A DNA stretch of 64,000 nucleotides. It comes from Chryseobacterium vaccae (GTDB lineage Bacteria > Bacteroidota > Bacteroidia > Flavobacteriales > Weeksellaceae). Below are positions 8,923 through 17,275 of the stretch, one piece after another. Position 1 is the first letter of the stretch, and each line of letters opens with the position of its first letter. The notes beneath the pieces are model-generated. The model made no database searches and was not told where the DNA came from. It worked only from the letters and a program-made list of their open reading frames with translations. The stretch is from positions 3,286,001 through 3,350,000 of the forward strand of contig NZ_VSWH01000001.1 of NCBI RefSeq assembly GCF_009602705.1, given 5' to 3'. The translations under genes and the position numbers were made by a program.

Positions 8923-9450
8923 ATGAAATTCTTAACCTTCACTTTATTCCTTATTCCATATCTTCTTTTCTCACAATCTTCTCATGCTGACAACCAGAAT
9001 TCCCGTTTTTTCGATTTTGATCAGATTGATCATTATTCCATAAAAATAAGCACCGATGAGATTTCTAAAATGGAGTTTAAAAATCAGAAAAAAGACGCTT
9101 TACTCCGGGAGATCATCAGAGGAAATTACCCTGAGAAAGCAGACGATACTATCTCAAAAACATTAACGGATCATGGTTTTAGCATAAAGACTGTAGATAA
9201 AGCCCTGCATCCTGAATTAAACGATATTTTCAGTGAAAAAGAATGCAGTGATCATATCGGCGGAGGTTTTTGTATTCCGACTTTCAGGGATATTCTGGTT
9301 TTCCTGAAAGATCATCAAGTAGTTGGGGTTGTTAAACTATGTTACCAATGTCGTTTTGCCATCATAAGAGGAACACAAAAAAGTGTGAGAAACTTTGGAA
9401 GCTGCGGGGATTTTCTGAGGCTGGAGAAGTTACTGGAAAATAAACCATGA
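8923..9450 (+). CDS. Putative exported protein of unknown function
   Basis: From the ATG at 8923 the protein has 175 residues and begins with a clear signal peptide (MKFLTFTLFLIPYLLFSQ). An in-frame ATG at 8896 would add nine residues before the signal and is less likely. The mature part contains five Cys residues (two in 'CYQC') that may form disulphides. No family was recognised. It is the last gene of the small plus-strand run and converges on the toxin-immunity pair. Confidence 0.5.
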   Translation: MKFLTFTLFLIPYLLFSQSSHADNQNSRFFDFDQIDHYSIKISTDEISKMEFKNQKKDALLREIIRGNYPEKADDTISKTLTDHGFSIKTVDKALHPELNDIFSEKECSDHIGGGFCIPTFRDILVFLKDHQVVGVVKLCYQCRFAIIRGTQKSVRNFGSCGDFLRLEKLLENKP

Positions 9451-9463
9451 TTTCACCTGAAAA

Positions 9464-9805
9464 TTATTTATAATCAAACCGATCTTCATCTGGGTACCAA
9501 TAAGTATCTAAAGCTGAAGTGAAAGTACCATTTTCATAGGCTTCCAAATAATCTTCTAAACTGCCTGATGTACCAAAACCAACCACCCTGCCTGTTTCTT
9601 TTTCAACTAAGAAAGGAGCATTGCCTACCAATGACTTATTAAAGTTTCCTGTCAAAAGGTATTCTTTAGAATTATAATGGTAAATATTACCATAAGATTT
9701 TTTAATAATATCATCTATAACTACTTCAATTTCACTCCCTCCAAATTCTCCGCGTCTTTTTAAATAACGTTCTGCTATTGATAGCATTTCTTTCTCTGTT
9801 AGCAT
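9464..9805 (-). CDS. Imm35/YrhB-like immunity protein
   Basis: This 113-residue protein begins with a helix-rich segment and has the 'GNAPFLVEKETGRVVGFGTSG' type of strand-turn near residues 60-80, recalling the Imm35/YrhB family. In that family a conserved 'P.lVd..tG.v' segment precedes a helix. It lies 23 bases downstream of, and on the same strand as, the toxin gene, the standard toxin-immunity order. It presumably binds and blocks the papain-like tip of that toxin in the cytoplasm. By hand count 9661-9720 has only 9 G/C in 60, more AT-rich than most of the window. Confidence 0.65.
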   Translation of the reverse strand: MLTEKEMLSIAERYLKRRGEFGGSEIEVVIDDIIKKSYGNIYHYNSKEYLLTGNFNKSLVGNAPFLVEKETGRVVGFGTSGSLEDYLEAYENGTFTSALDTYWYPDEDRFDYK

Positions 9806-9828
9806 AAAATTAATTTTTTAATGAGTTA

Positions 9829-12402
9829 TTATTTTACTTTTAAATATTTAAATCCACCTCCTTCTGCTGGGGTATAATTTCTATTATATTTACTTTGAAG
9901 AAAGTTTTGAAATTCTCTTGTTGGTTCAAATACGATATGCTCTCCTGTTTGGCCATCAAATAGATAAAGTTTTTTGTCTTTTTTTATTCCTACAAAATAA
10001 TGCCCCTCTGTACTTTTTGTTATACTATTCACTTTCTTAACTCCATAAATAACCGCTATATCATTATTATTTAGTAATGCCTTCAATCTCTCAAATGAAC
10101 TTTGAAAAACACCATTTATAGTCGCTGCCTCTAATGGTTGAAAGCTTCCTCCTCCAAACTTTGGAGACACTTCTTCAAAGTTTTGGTATCCTGATGGTTT
10201 AGCTGTTCGTAGTTTTCCTGTTTTTAGAAACTCAACTAAAACTTCAGCTGTATTACCACAATTTGTTCTACTTACTTGTTTTACAGCATCACCAACTGAT
10301 TTATGATTAAAATAAGGCATTGCTTCTTCTATGTGATCAAATGGCTTTGCAATTGTTTTTGAGAATTGTTCTGCCCCTTTTTCAAAAGCCTTTATTTCTG
10401 CTTCAATTGTTGTTTCTACAATAGAATTGCCTGGCGGGACATGCCCACCCAGATGTTCTAGCTCTTCTACTAATTCTCCCCCATGCAATTTACTCCATTT
10501 TCTGTAGAAATTGTGCATTTCGGCTTTGGTAAACTCGTCTATAACTTCACCTTTATATACAGCAGCATAGCTTTCTGCAAATTTTCCCTCCTTTTTTCCG
10601 GATAAGAAAAACACTCCGTTTTCGGCAATTTCTTCTCCCACTGCCCTGTACTGTGAACTCAGGAAAATTTCTTTAGGCTCTGCTACTTTTATCGTATCTT
10701 TTGTGAAATTGGAGATATTGGTTTCCAATGCTGCTTTCAAAACCAGAGTTTTAAGATAATTCCTGGCACTTCCGTCTCCAATTTTTGCAAGCAATTTTGC
10801 TGCTCCAATATAAAATCCGCCAACAATAGTTAAACCGGCTAATGCAAAGCCTCCTGCCAAATAAACCTTTTCCCAGTTTTCTAAAAAAATTTCTCCTTCA
10901 GATTTTGCTTCAGGGTTGTCAGGGTCTTTACCTATTTTGGCAATTTCTTCTTTAAATGCCTGTATTGTAAGGTCTGCCCCTGCCAGAGACATATCGGCGG
11001 CAGCTAATAAAATAAAGTATGGATTTCCCGTTGTTGCCAATGTTGCAACACCGAGCACAATGGCAACAAGATTGGCCGCAATACGGATATTCTGATGTAC
11101 AACCGCCCATTCTTTTTCATCTGCCAGTGCCTTCAGATAAATGGCCGGAACCAGGTACGTTTCTTCTGTTCCTCCACTAATATCTATGAGGTACACCATA
11201 TCCAGAGGGTGAAATTGTGCCCCTTCATCCAGATCTTGTGTAACGGTTTCTGTTGCATTGGGATCGCCCTCTTTACGAACTATTTCCACCCTTTTCTGCA
11301 CCTCCTTCTGCTGCTGTAAGAAAAACGTATCTCTATACCGATCATTACTCCCCTGGAAAATTCCCATTTCCAGAATATCACTGTTGATTTTATACCCTTT
11401 GCCGATGGTAAAGGTTTGGGCTTCTTTTTTCCGCTTATCATTATTGGCAAACAGTGAAAATAACATCATGATATTGGCCAGTATCATCCGGTTGCTTTGC
11501 ATTCTGCCATCATGCTCTGTACTGCCGTCTAAATTGTAATAAATCCTGTTCAGCTTATCCGGATTTTCCCGAAAATACTTAAGAACAGGAATGGGGTCTC
11601 CAATGGCTTTAAAAATCTGTATCACTGCAGAGCTGCTATCCCTGAAAATATCTGAATCATCAGCTTTTGAAAGTATTTCAAGATGATTGAAAAAGGTGAC
11701 ATAATCAATATGCACAAAAAGATTAGGAAGAATCGTTTCGGGGATATTTTCATAAATGAATTTCAGCGCTTCAGGATTTTCATGTTTTTTGAGAGCATCT
11801 GCAAAATTCTTAAGGAAGTATTCGTAATCATCCTTATAATTATCAATATCACCATAGCCTAATATGATATTCAGATCCCTAAATTCCTGATATGAACAGG
11901 TTTCCAGAATGATACTTTTCTCGGGTATTCCTTCATATAAAAAACTGATCCTGTAATACATCTTTTCTTTGCCGGCCTCTATTTCCTGAGTAATTTGAGC
12001 CTGATCCCATTTTGCCGGTACATTTCCTGTTTTTGAATTGAGATAAGCTTTCAATCTTATGAAATTGCCTCCTGAAAGAGAAATACTTGTATTTCGAGTA
12101 GCAGTTTTGTAATCTTTCGGATTGTATTCCAGAATATAGTCCCTCATTCCATTATTTGCATATTTAATTTTTGAAACGAGAAGCTCCAGGTTAATATATT
12201 CGTCCGTTTGCCAATCTGCAGCTTCCGAAATCTGAGGCAGAGCAAGCGTTATAGCGTTGTCCTTTTGCAATGATTTATCTGGCTGTACTGTTTTGCCAAG
12301 AAAGCCTTTCGGGGAAATTAAATTATGATATGAAGACTTCAGTATTTCTTTACTTTCTTCGTCAAAATCATCAAAATCATTATAATAATTTTCATCACTC
12401 AT
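9829..12402 (-). CDS. Polymorphic toxin with C-terminal papain-like (Tox-PL) domain
   Basis: This 857-residue protein has no signal peptide. Residues 1-430 are a beta/alpha region of unknown type. Two hydrophobic stretches at about 448-490 and 520-545 could insert into membranes. The last 150 residues carry a Cys-His-Asp set (Cys715 in 'TNCGN', His801 in 'EGHYFVGI', Asp816 in 'LFDGQTGE'), as in the papain-fold toxin/glutamine deamidase group (Tox-PL) related to the Pasteurella toxin. The immunity gene follows directly. The tip is more AT-rich than the body (hand counts: 15 G/C in 10021-10080, 31 in 11101-11160), as expected for an exchanged toxin tip. The delivery route is not visible; no VgrG, PAAR or T9SS signal was seen. 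Family call for the tip is fairly sure; target unknown. Confidence 0.75.
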   Translation of the reverse strand: MSDENYYNDFDDFDEESKEILKSSYHNLISPKGFLGKTVQPDKSLQKDNAITLALPQISEAADWQTDEYINLELLVSKIKYANNGMRDYILEYNPKDYKTATRNTSISLSGGNFIRLKAYLNSKTGNVPAKWDQAQITQEIEAGKEKMYYRISFLYEGIPEKSIILETCSYQEFRDLNIILGYGDIDNYKDDYEYFLKNFADALKKHENPEALKFIYENIPETILPNLFVHIDYVTFFNHLEILSKADDSDIFRDSSSAVIQIFKAIGDPIPVLKYFRENPDKLNRIYYNLDGSTEHDGRMQSNRMILANIMMLFSLFANNDKRKKEAQTFTIGKGYKINSDILEMGIFQGSNDRYRDTFFLQQQKEVQKRVEIVRKEGDPNATETVTQDLDEGAQFHPLDMVYLIDISGGTEETYLVPAIYLKALADEKEWAVVHQNIRIAANLVAIVLGVATLATTGNPYFILLAAADMSLAGADLTIQAFKEEIAKIGKDPDNPEAKSEGEIFLENWEKVYLAGGFALAGLTIVGGFYIGAAKLLAKIGDGSARNYLKTLVLKAALETNISNFTKDTIKVAEPKEIFLSSQYRAVGEEIAENGVFFLSGKKEGKFAESYAAVYKGEVIDEFTKAEMHNFYRKWSKLHGGELVEELEHLGGHVPPGNSIVETTIEAEIKAFEKGAEQFSKTIAKPFDHIEEAMPYFNHKSVGDAVKQVSRTNCGNTAEVLVEFLKTGKLRTAKPSGYQNFEEVSPKFGGGSFQPLEAATINGVFQSSFERLKALLNNNDIAVIYGVKKVNSITKSTEGHYFVGIKKDKKLYLFDGQTGEHIVFEPTREFQNFLQSKYNRNYTPAEGGGFKYLKVK

Positions 12403-12873
12403 TGTTTACAAGTTTTAAGGTTAGTAAAAGGTAAGTATGAAAACATTCTCAAATGAATTAAGTAAAAGGTTGATTTTAAAGCTCCTTTTAAGGGAAATAA
12501 AATATCCAGAATAATCTTTAATTTCATTTTCTGTGTTTTCTTATTGCAAATATCCATGCTGAAAACGACACAACTTGACGTATTAAAAATTATTTAAGAA
12601 AGTAGATGTATTATATGAACTCGATTAAAAAGAGTTGATATTATCATGAAATAAGTGTATAAAACGATTTGAATTCGAAGAGTATAGCCCAATCTATTGA
12701 GTTGAAGGAAATAACAGATATAAATTTCCTTAAAAGGACCTCTTAAGTTCCAAAAGTATGAGAGAAAAGTTGATTTTGATGCAGTCTGTAAATTTTTGTA
12801 TAAAATATGGAAAGGGATAATATTCAGTGAAATATTTTAAACCCAGTCGTATTTCAGGTACCTTTTAAACATA
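12403..12873. other. Long gap upstream of the toxin gene
   Basis: AT-rich, no supported ORF or RNA. A near-consensus -7 box for the toxin gene (GATATTTG on the minus strand, 12547-12554) is the only signal seen and is weak. Confidence 0.4.
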
Positions 12874-12874
12874 A

Positions 12875-12909
12875 AAAACCCTCTGTTAACCGAAGTTACA
12901 GAGGGTTTT
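12875..12909 (-). terminator. Terminator of the Leu-Gly-Leu tRNA operon
   Basis: A 12-bp stem (AAAACCCTCTGT / ACAGAGGGTTTT) with an 11-base loop immediately follows the last tRNA on the minus strand. Confidence 0.8.
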
Positions 12910-12911
12910 AG

Positions 12912-12995
12912 TACCCCGGGCGGGACTTGAACCCGCACGCCAAAAGAGGCACAGGATTTTAAGTCCTGCGTGTCTACCAGTTCCACCACCAGGGC
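12912..12995 (-). tRNA. tRNA-Leu(TAA)
   Basis: An 84-base class II tRNA with anticodon stem CAGGA/TCCTG, loop CTTAAAA (anticodon TAA) and a long variable arm. The acceptor GCCCTGG pairs with CCGGGGT with two wobble pairs; A is the discriminator. Last gene of a three-tRNA operon; CCA not encoded. Confidence 0.93.
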
Positions 12996-13004
12996 ATGGT
13001 GTGG

Positions 13005-13077
13005 AGCGAAAAACGGGATTCGAACCCGCGACCCCAACCTTGGCAAGGTTGTGCTCTACCAGCTGAGCTATTTTCGC
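13005..13077 (-). tRNA. tRNA-Gly(GCC)
   Basis: A 73-base tRNA with acceptor GCGAAAA/TTTTCGC, anticodon stem CAACC/GGTTG and loop TTGCCAA (anticodon GCC). It lies 9 bases from the Leu(TAA) gene and 4 bases from the Leu(TAG) gene. Confidence 0.95.
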
Positions 13078-13081
13078 ATAG

Positions 13082-13163
13082 TGCGGATGAAGGGACTCGA
13101 ACCCCCACGCCTCACGGCACCAGATCCTAAGTCTGGCGTGGCTACCAATTACACCACATCCGC
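13082..13163 (-). tRNA. tRNA-Leu(TAG), copy 2
   Basis: Identical over its whole length to the tRNA at 6981-7062, including one or two bases beyond each end. It is the first gene of the Leu-Gly-Leu operon. Confidence 0.95.
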
Positions 13164-13216
13164 ATGTTGCTATTTTATATTTAAATTTTAAAGAGCTTGT
13201 CTCGTTTTTGTGAGTG

Positions 13217-13247
13217 CAAATATAGGGCATTTTCCTTTACCTCCAAA
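13217..13247 (-). promoter_or_regulatory. Promoter of the tRNA operon
   Basis: TTTG, 19 bases, TATATTTG on the minus strand, 53 bases before the first tRNA. Confidence 0.75.
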
Positions 13248-13344
13248 CTTTTCAGGAAAAAAAATTAAAATTTTTACATTTTTTTTCTGTGAGACCTGAT
13301 ATTACATTTCATTTTCTTACTTTTACAACGTTAATAATTACAAT

Positions 13345-13722
13345 ATGGAATTACAAGGAACGGTAAAGAAACTTTTTGATGCTCAGACTTTTGCGAGCGG
13401 TTTCCAAAAGAGAGAAATGGTTATTTTAACCCAAGAACAGTATCCACAGCCGATAAACATAGAATTTTTATCTGATAAGATCAGTTTATTAGATAACCTT
13501 AAAGAAGGTGAGAACGTAAAAGTAGGAATCAACATCAGAGGAAGAGAATGGGTTTCTCCACAGGGTGAAACGAAATACTTCAACTCTATTACAGGATGGA
13601 GAGTAGAAAAAGTATTCGATAATGCTTCAGAACCTACTCAGGCTGCTCCGTCTCAATCTGCTTCTCCGGTTTCCAACGAAAACCCTTTCGCTGGTGACGA
13701 TGATGACGATTTGCCATTTTAA
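13345..13722 (+). CDS. DUF3127 SSB-like OB-fold protein
   Basis: The 125-residue protein has an N-terminal OB-fold-like domain (about residues 1-88; opening 'MELQGTVKKLF') of the DUF3127 family. A Pro/Ser/Gln-rich linker (about 93-112) follows, and then the acidic tip DDDDDLPF. The tip closely resembles the conserved C-terminal tail by which single-stranded-DNA-binding proteins recruit repair and replication partners. A role in ssDNA metabolism is therefore a good inference. The ATG at 13345 is the only sensible start. It is divergent from the tRNA operon and upstream of aat. Confidence 0.75.
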   Translation: MELQGTVKKLFDAQTFASGFQKREMVILTQEQYPQPINIEFLSDKISLLDNLKEGENVKVGINIRGREWVSPQGETKYFNSITGWRVEKVFDNASEPTQAAPSQSASPVSNENPFAGDDDDDLPF

Positions 13723-13780
13723 TTAAAAAATAAAGATCAAATATAAATCCTGCTTTCTCAAGTGGGATTTTTTTTCAACA

Positions 13781-14434
13781 ATGTTCCGACTAGACGAAAA
13801 CGAAATTTCTTTTCCCGACCCCGAAGTTTACGATGGTCATGAAGGGTTAATTGCTATTGGCGGCGATCTGTCCATAGAGCGTATATGGTTTGCCTACCAG
13901 CTGGGTATTTTTCCCTGGTATAATCCCGAAGAGGAAATACTATGGTGGTGCCCTGATCCCAGATTTGTACTGTTTCCTCATGAAATAAAAGTATCGAAGT
14001 CGATGCGGAAAATACTGAACCGGAATGTTTTTACCTTTTCAGAAAATCAGAATTTCAGAGAGGTTATCAGAAACTGCCAGCAAGCCACCAGAAAAGAGCA
14101 GACCGGAACCTGGCTTTCTGATGAAATGATGGAATCTTTTATTAAACTGCATGAATACGGCCTTGCCAAGAGCATCGAAGTATGGCAGGATCATGAACTG
14201 GTTGGCGGGTTTTACGGGCTTCAGATTGGGAATGTATTCTGCGGAGAAAGTATGTTTGCCAAGGTAAGCAATGCCTCAAAAGCAGGCTTCATTCACTTTG
14301 TAGAAAGCCATAAAGAAACCCTTGATCTTATTGACTGCCAGTCGCATACCGAACATCTGGAAAGTTTAGGTGCTGTAATGATTCCTAAAAAAGAATTTTT
14401 AAAAATTTTACACGAAAACAATGAACGCGGATAA
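13781..14434 (+). CDS. aat: Leucyl/phenylalanyl-tRNA--protein transferase
   Basis: This 217-residue protein has the family signatures 'GLIAIGGDLS', 'GIFPWYN', 'WWCPDPR' near the N-terminus and 'GGFYGLQIGNVFCGESMF' in the middle; length is typical. It transfers Leu or Phe from tRNA to the N-terminus of proteins beginning with Lys or Arg, marking them for ClpS/ClpAP (N-degron pathway) in the cytoplasm. The last 14 bases overlap the start of the EamA transporter gene, so the two are translationally coupled. Confidence 0.96.
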   Translation: MFRLDENEISFPDPEVYDGHEGLIAIGGDLSIERIWFAYQLGIFPWYNPEEEILWWCPDPRFVLFPHEIKVSKSMRKILNRNVFTFSENQNFREVIRNCQQATRKEQTGTWLSDEMMESFIKLHEYGLAKSIEVWQDHELVGGFYGLQIGNVFCGESMFAKVSNASKAGFIHFVESHKETLDLIDCQSHTEHLESLGAVMIPKKEFLKILHENNERG

Positions 14435-15305
14435 AGAAAAATGGGTCCTTCTGGTAGTATTAAGCATTATCTGGGGATCATCGTTTATTTTAATTAAAAA
14501 GTCTCTGGAACATTTCAATCCGTACCAGGTAGGAGCGCTCAGAGTACTTATTGCGGGAATTATTCTGATGCCGATTGCGATTTCAAAATATAAACTTTTT
14601 CCTAAAAAGCATCTGAAATGGCTTATTCTGGCTGCATTTACCGGAAATTTCATCCCTATGTTCCTGTTCCCGATCGCAGAAACGGAGGTAAGCAGCAGTA
14701 TTGCTGGGATCATCAATTCCATGATGCCGATCTTCGTCATTATTGTAGGAGCATTGGTCTGGAAGTTTGAAACCACCAAACAGCAGATTATTGGGACACT
14801 AATTAGCTTTACAGGGGGGTGTTTACTTGCTTTTGGAGGGGGAGATGGTGAGGATGGAAAATTTAAACTTATTCCGATACTCCTTCTATTATTGGCCACT
14901 TTGTGCTATGCAATGAGTACAACTACGGTAAAATCTAAACTGATGGAGGTTTCCTCCACCATATTATCAGCTTTTGTATTTTCGTTTGTTTTATTTTTTC
15001 CTTCTGTGATTGCCTTAACGTTTACTGGCTTCTTTTCTACGTTTAGCTTTACTAAAGACAATATGCTTGGACTGATGTTTGTAAGCCTTCTGTCCATCTT
15101 CGGAACCGGACTGGCCATGATGATGAATTACAGACTGCTAAAAGTATCCACACCTCTTTTTGCCTCAACCGTAACCCTGTTGATGCCTATTGTAGCCATT
15201 GCCTGGGGTTTTCTGGACGGTGACAGGTTATCTTTAATGCAATTTATAGGAGCTGGGATCATCATTGCAGGACTGATCTTTTTAAGGGCAAAACCTAAGA
15301 AATAA
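14421..15305 (+). CDS. EamA/DMT-family transporter
   Basis: The 294-residue protein has about ten membrane helices in two EamA repeats (residues about 8-140 and 155-290). The first repeat opens with 'SIIWGSSFILIKKSL', typical of drug/metabolite transporters. Substrate unknown. It starts inside the end of aat (14-base overlap), a coupling that looks like operon packing rather than functional linkage. Confidence 0.9.
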   Translation: MNADKEKWVLLVVLSIIWGSSFILIKKSLEHFNPYQVGALRVLIAGIILMPIAISKYKLFPKKHLKWLILAAFTGNFIPMFLFPIAETEVSSSIAGIINSMMPIFVIIVGALVWKFETTKQQIIGTLISFTGGCLLAFGGGDGEDGKFKLIPILLLLLATLCYAMSTTTVKSKLMEVSSTILSAFVFSFVLFFPSVIALTFTGFFSTFSFTKDNMLGLMFVSLLSIFGTGLAMMMNYRLLKVSTPLFASTVTLLMPIVAIAWGFLDGDRLSLMQFIGAGIIIAGLIFLRAKPKK

Positions 15306-15484
15306 GGAAGCCTGAAGTTACCTTTTCGGCTATATCTTATAAATCTGTTTTAAAAGTTGAGAAGATAATTTTTTATTAATCGCAATGGTAAACAAAGCCG
15401 CTTCGCTTAGTTTTGAAATACAAAGTCTTCGTATTACTTTGCTAAGTCTACGCCTAATTCATATATTCTTTCACTCAAAATAAA

Positions 15485-15510
15485 AAGCCTGAAGGTATTC
15501 CTCCAGGCTT
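15485..15510 (-). terminator. Terminator of the TPR gene
   Basis: Stem AAGCCTG/CAGGCTT downstream of the TPR stop codon, followed on the minus strand by TTTTTATTTT. The rest of the gap 15306-15484 shows nothing beyond a weak match (15306-15322) to the dispersed intergenic repeat. Confidence 0.65.
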
Positions 15511-15530
15511 GATTATTCATTAATTTCTTC

Positions 15531-16913
15531 TTATGAATTTTTCTTTTTCAGCTTTGTTCTTGCTTTCTTCACCTCATCTTTGATGAAAGGATATTTTTTC
15601 TGCATATCCTGTACAAGAGATGAATCAAGACTTAAGGCTTTCTGAAGAGATTCAGCTCCTTTTTCCTGATCTCTAAGATTTAGGTAACAGTTACTTAGCT
15701 GATAATATAATTCTGCTCTGTCATGTGCCTTTACAGCTCTGTTCAAAAGGGTTACCGCTTCTTCATATTCCCCTAAAAGCATCAGTACTTCTGAATAGGC
15801 ATACCAGTTATAAAACCTCGATGGTTCTGCGTCTACCAGCTTTTTAAGACAATAAAGACTTTCTTCAAATTTTCCTGAATCGATGAACAGGAAAGCCAGT
15901 CTTTTCTGATAGTCAAGATTGTTTTCATTTAGCATGGTGGCTTCCTTAGCAAAGTGAAGGGCCTCTGACATTCCGCCCATTTCCTCGTAAAGGTAAGATT
16001 GCTCCATCATGGCAAGATAGAACTGGGGATCTTCCCTCAACGATTTCTGAAATGCGTTAAGCGCTAATATAGGCTGTTTCTGCGCTTTATAGCACAATCC
16101 TATTTTGTAGAAGGTGAAAGCCTTGGTGTATTCCAACTCAAGCATTTCCTCATAGACCTCCACAGCTTTGTCATATTGTCCCAAAGCCTCATAACAGGCT
16201 GCTTTATTAGCATATACTCCTACAGAATTTGAATTGATGGCCAGCAGATAATCATATCCTTTTATAGCTTCATCATAATTCTTACGGTTAAAATAGAACT
16301 GTCCATATTCAAACCATGCGATTTCAGAATAGGAAAATTCATCTAAATATTCATTAAGAAAGGCAATAGCCTCCTCGCTCTTATTCAGGTCGCTGAAGCA
16401 GATCATACAGTTTTCCAGCGAATATTCATCCGTAGGATCTTCTTTCAGTGCTTTTCTGTAATGCTTAAGAGCGTTAAAGGGATCTCCTAAGTTCACATAT
16501 TCATCTGCAATAAAGTTATGAAGGAAGTTTTCTTCTTCTTTCAGTTCTAAAGCTTTTTTACAGATTTCAATGGATTTTCTGGGATTTCCCAGGTTCGAAT
16601 AATACTTGGCATAACAGACCATGAAGTCTGTGTTTTCCATTGATGAGCCTTTCAGCTCGTCAATAAGATCTTTTGCCGTATTATAGTCTTCCCATTCCAG
16701 AAGAATTTCAAGTCTTTTGATCTTGATATCTAATGAATTGGGATGAAGCTTAAGGCCATAGTTAACAGCATTGTCTGCGTAGTTAAAATCTCCCAGCTCC
16801 AGGTAATAAACAATAATATCTTCCAACTCCTCAGTATCGAAGTAGAATTCATCATTATTTTCCATCATTTCCTCGAACTTTTTTACCAGTTCATTTCCAA
16901 AATACTCTTCCAA
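15531..16913 (-). CDS. Tetratricopeptide-repeat protein
   Basis: This 460-residue protein consists almost wholly of TPR motifs (about twelve; e.g. 'ALKHYRKALKEDPTDEYSLE') with an acidic N-terminus and a Lys-rich C-terminus. It has no signal peptide, so it is probably cytoplasmic. No ATG is available near the N-terminus: the first in-frame start is TTG at 16911-16913, giving 'MEEYFGNELVKKF', and there is no upstream ATG. Such proteins are protein-interaction scaffolds; no specific partner is suggested by neighbours. It stands alone with its own terminator. Confidence 0.85.
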   Translation of the reverse strand: MEEYFGNELVKKFEEMMENNDEFYFDTEELEDIIVYYLELGDFNYADNAVNYGLKLHPNSLDIKIKRLEILLEWEDYNTAKDLIDELKGSSMENTDFMVCYAKYYSNLGNPRKSIEICKKALELKEEENFLHNFIADEYVNLGDPFNALKHYRKALKEDPTDEYSLENCMICFSDLNKSEEAIAFLNEYLDEFSYSEIAWFEYGQFYFNRKNYDEAIKGYDYLLAINSNSVGVYANKAACYEALGQYDKAVEVYEEMLELEYTKAFTFYKIGLCYKAQKQPILALNAFQKSLREDPQFYLAMMEQSYLYEEMGGMSEALHFAKEATMLNENNLDYQKRLAFLFIDSGKFEESLYCLKKLVDAEPSRFYNWYAYSEVLMLLGEYEEAVTLLNRAVKAHDRAELYYQLSNCYLNLRDQEKGAESLQKALSLDSSLVQDMQKKYPFIKDEVKKARTKLKKKNS

Positions 16914-17141
16914 TAGTGTCTTCTCTGTCGGCCTGATGTCTGAATTTGCTTGCAGACCTCGGCAAACCTTGTTTTAATTAATAATAAAAAACTTCTGAAA
17001 CTGAATTTCAAATGTTTATGCAAAGTTGCAACTTTTTTTTGAATTACCTGTTTCGTAAATTTCTATTTTAAAGATAGCAAAAAAAGAAAACAATATGAAA
17101 AGATTGTGGATAAAAAAAGGAAATTATGGATAAGATGGGAA

Positions 17142-17270
17142 GATGGGAGCCGGAAGAGGGAAGTTATGAAGGTATGAGGGATTACAGGAAATCCTTTAAA
17201 CTAATGTTCAATAAAACTATTATTTGTTTAAAGCAGAGCAATATCTTCCAGCCTCTCTCTTCCAGCTTCT
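17142..17270. repeat. Dispersed intergenic repeat, inverted pair A
   Basis: 17142-17172 contains GGAAGAGGGAAGTT. 17244-17270 holds a related sequence in opposite orientation (its reverse complement contains GCTGGAAGAGAGAGGCTGG). Related elements are at 18313-18450, 25301-25509 and 60964-61005. The gap 16914-17275 contains nothing else but a short palindrome AAAGTTGCAACTTT. Confidence 0.55.
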
Positions 17271-17275
17271 TTTCT

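Noticed and set aside
12837..13230. ORFs across the tRNA operon on both strands
   Set aside because: They translate tRNA genes, which are unambiguous.
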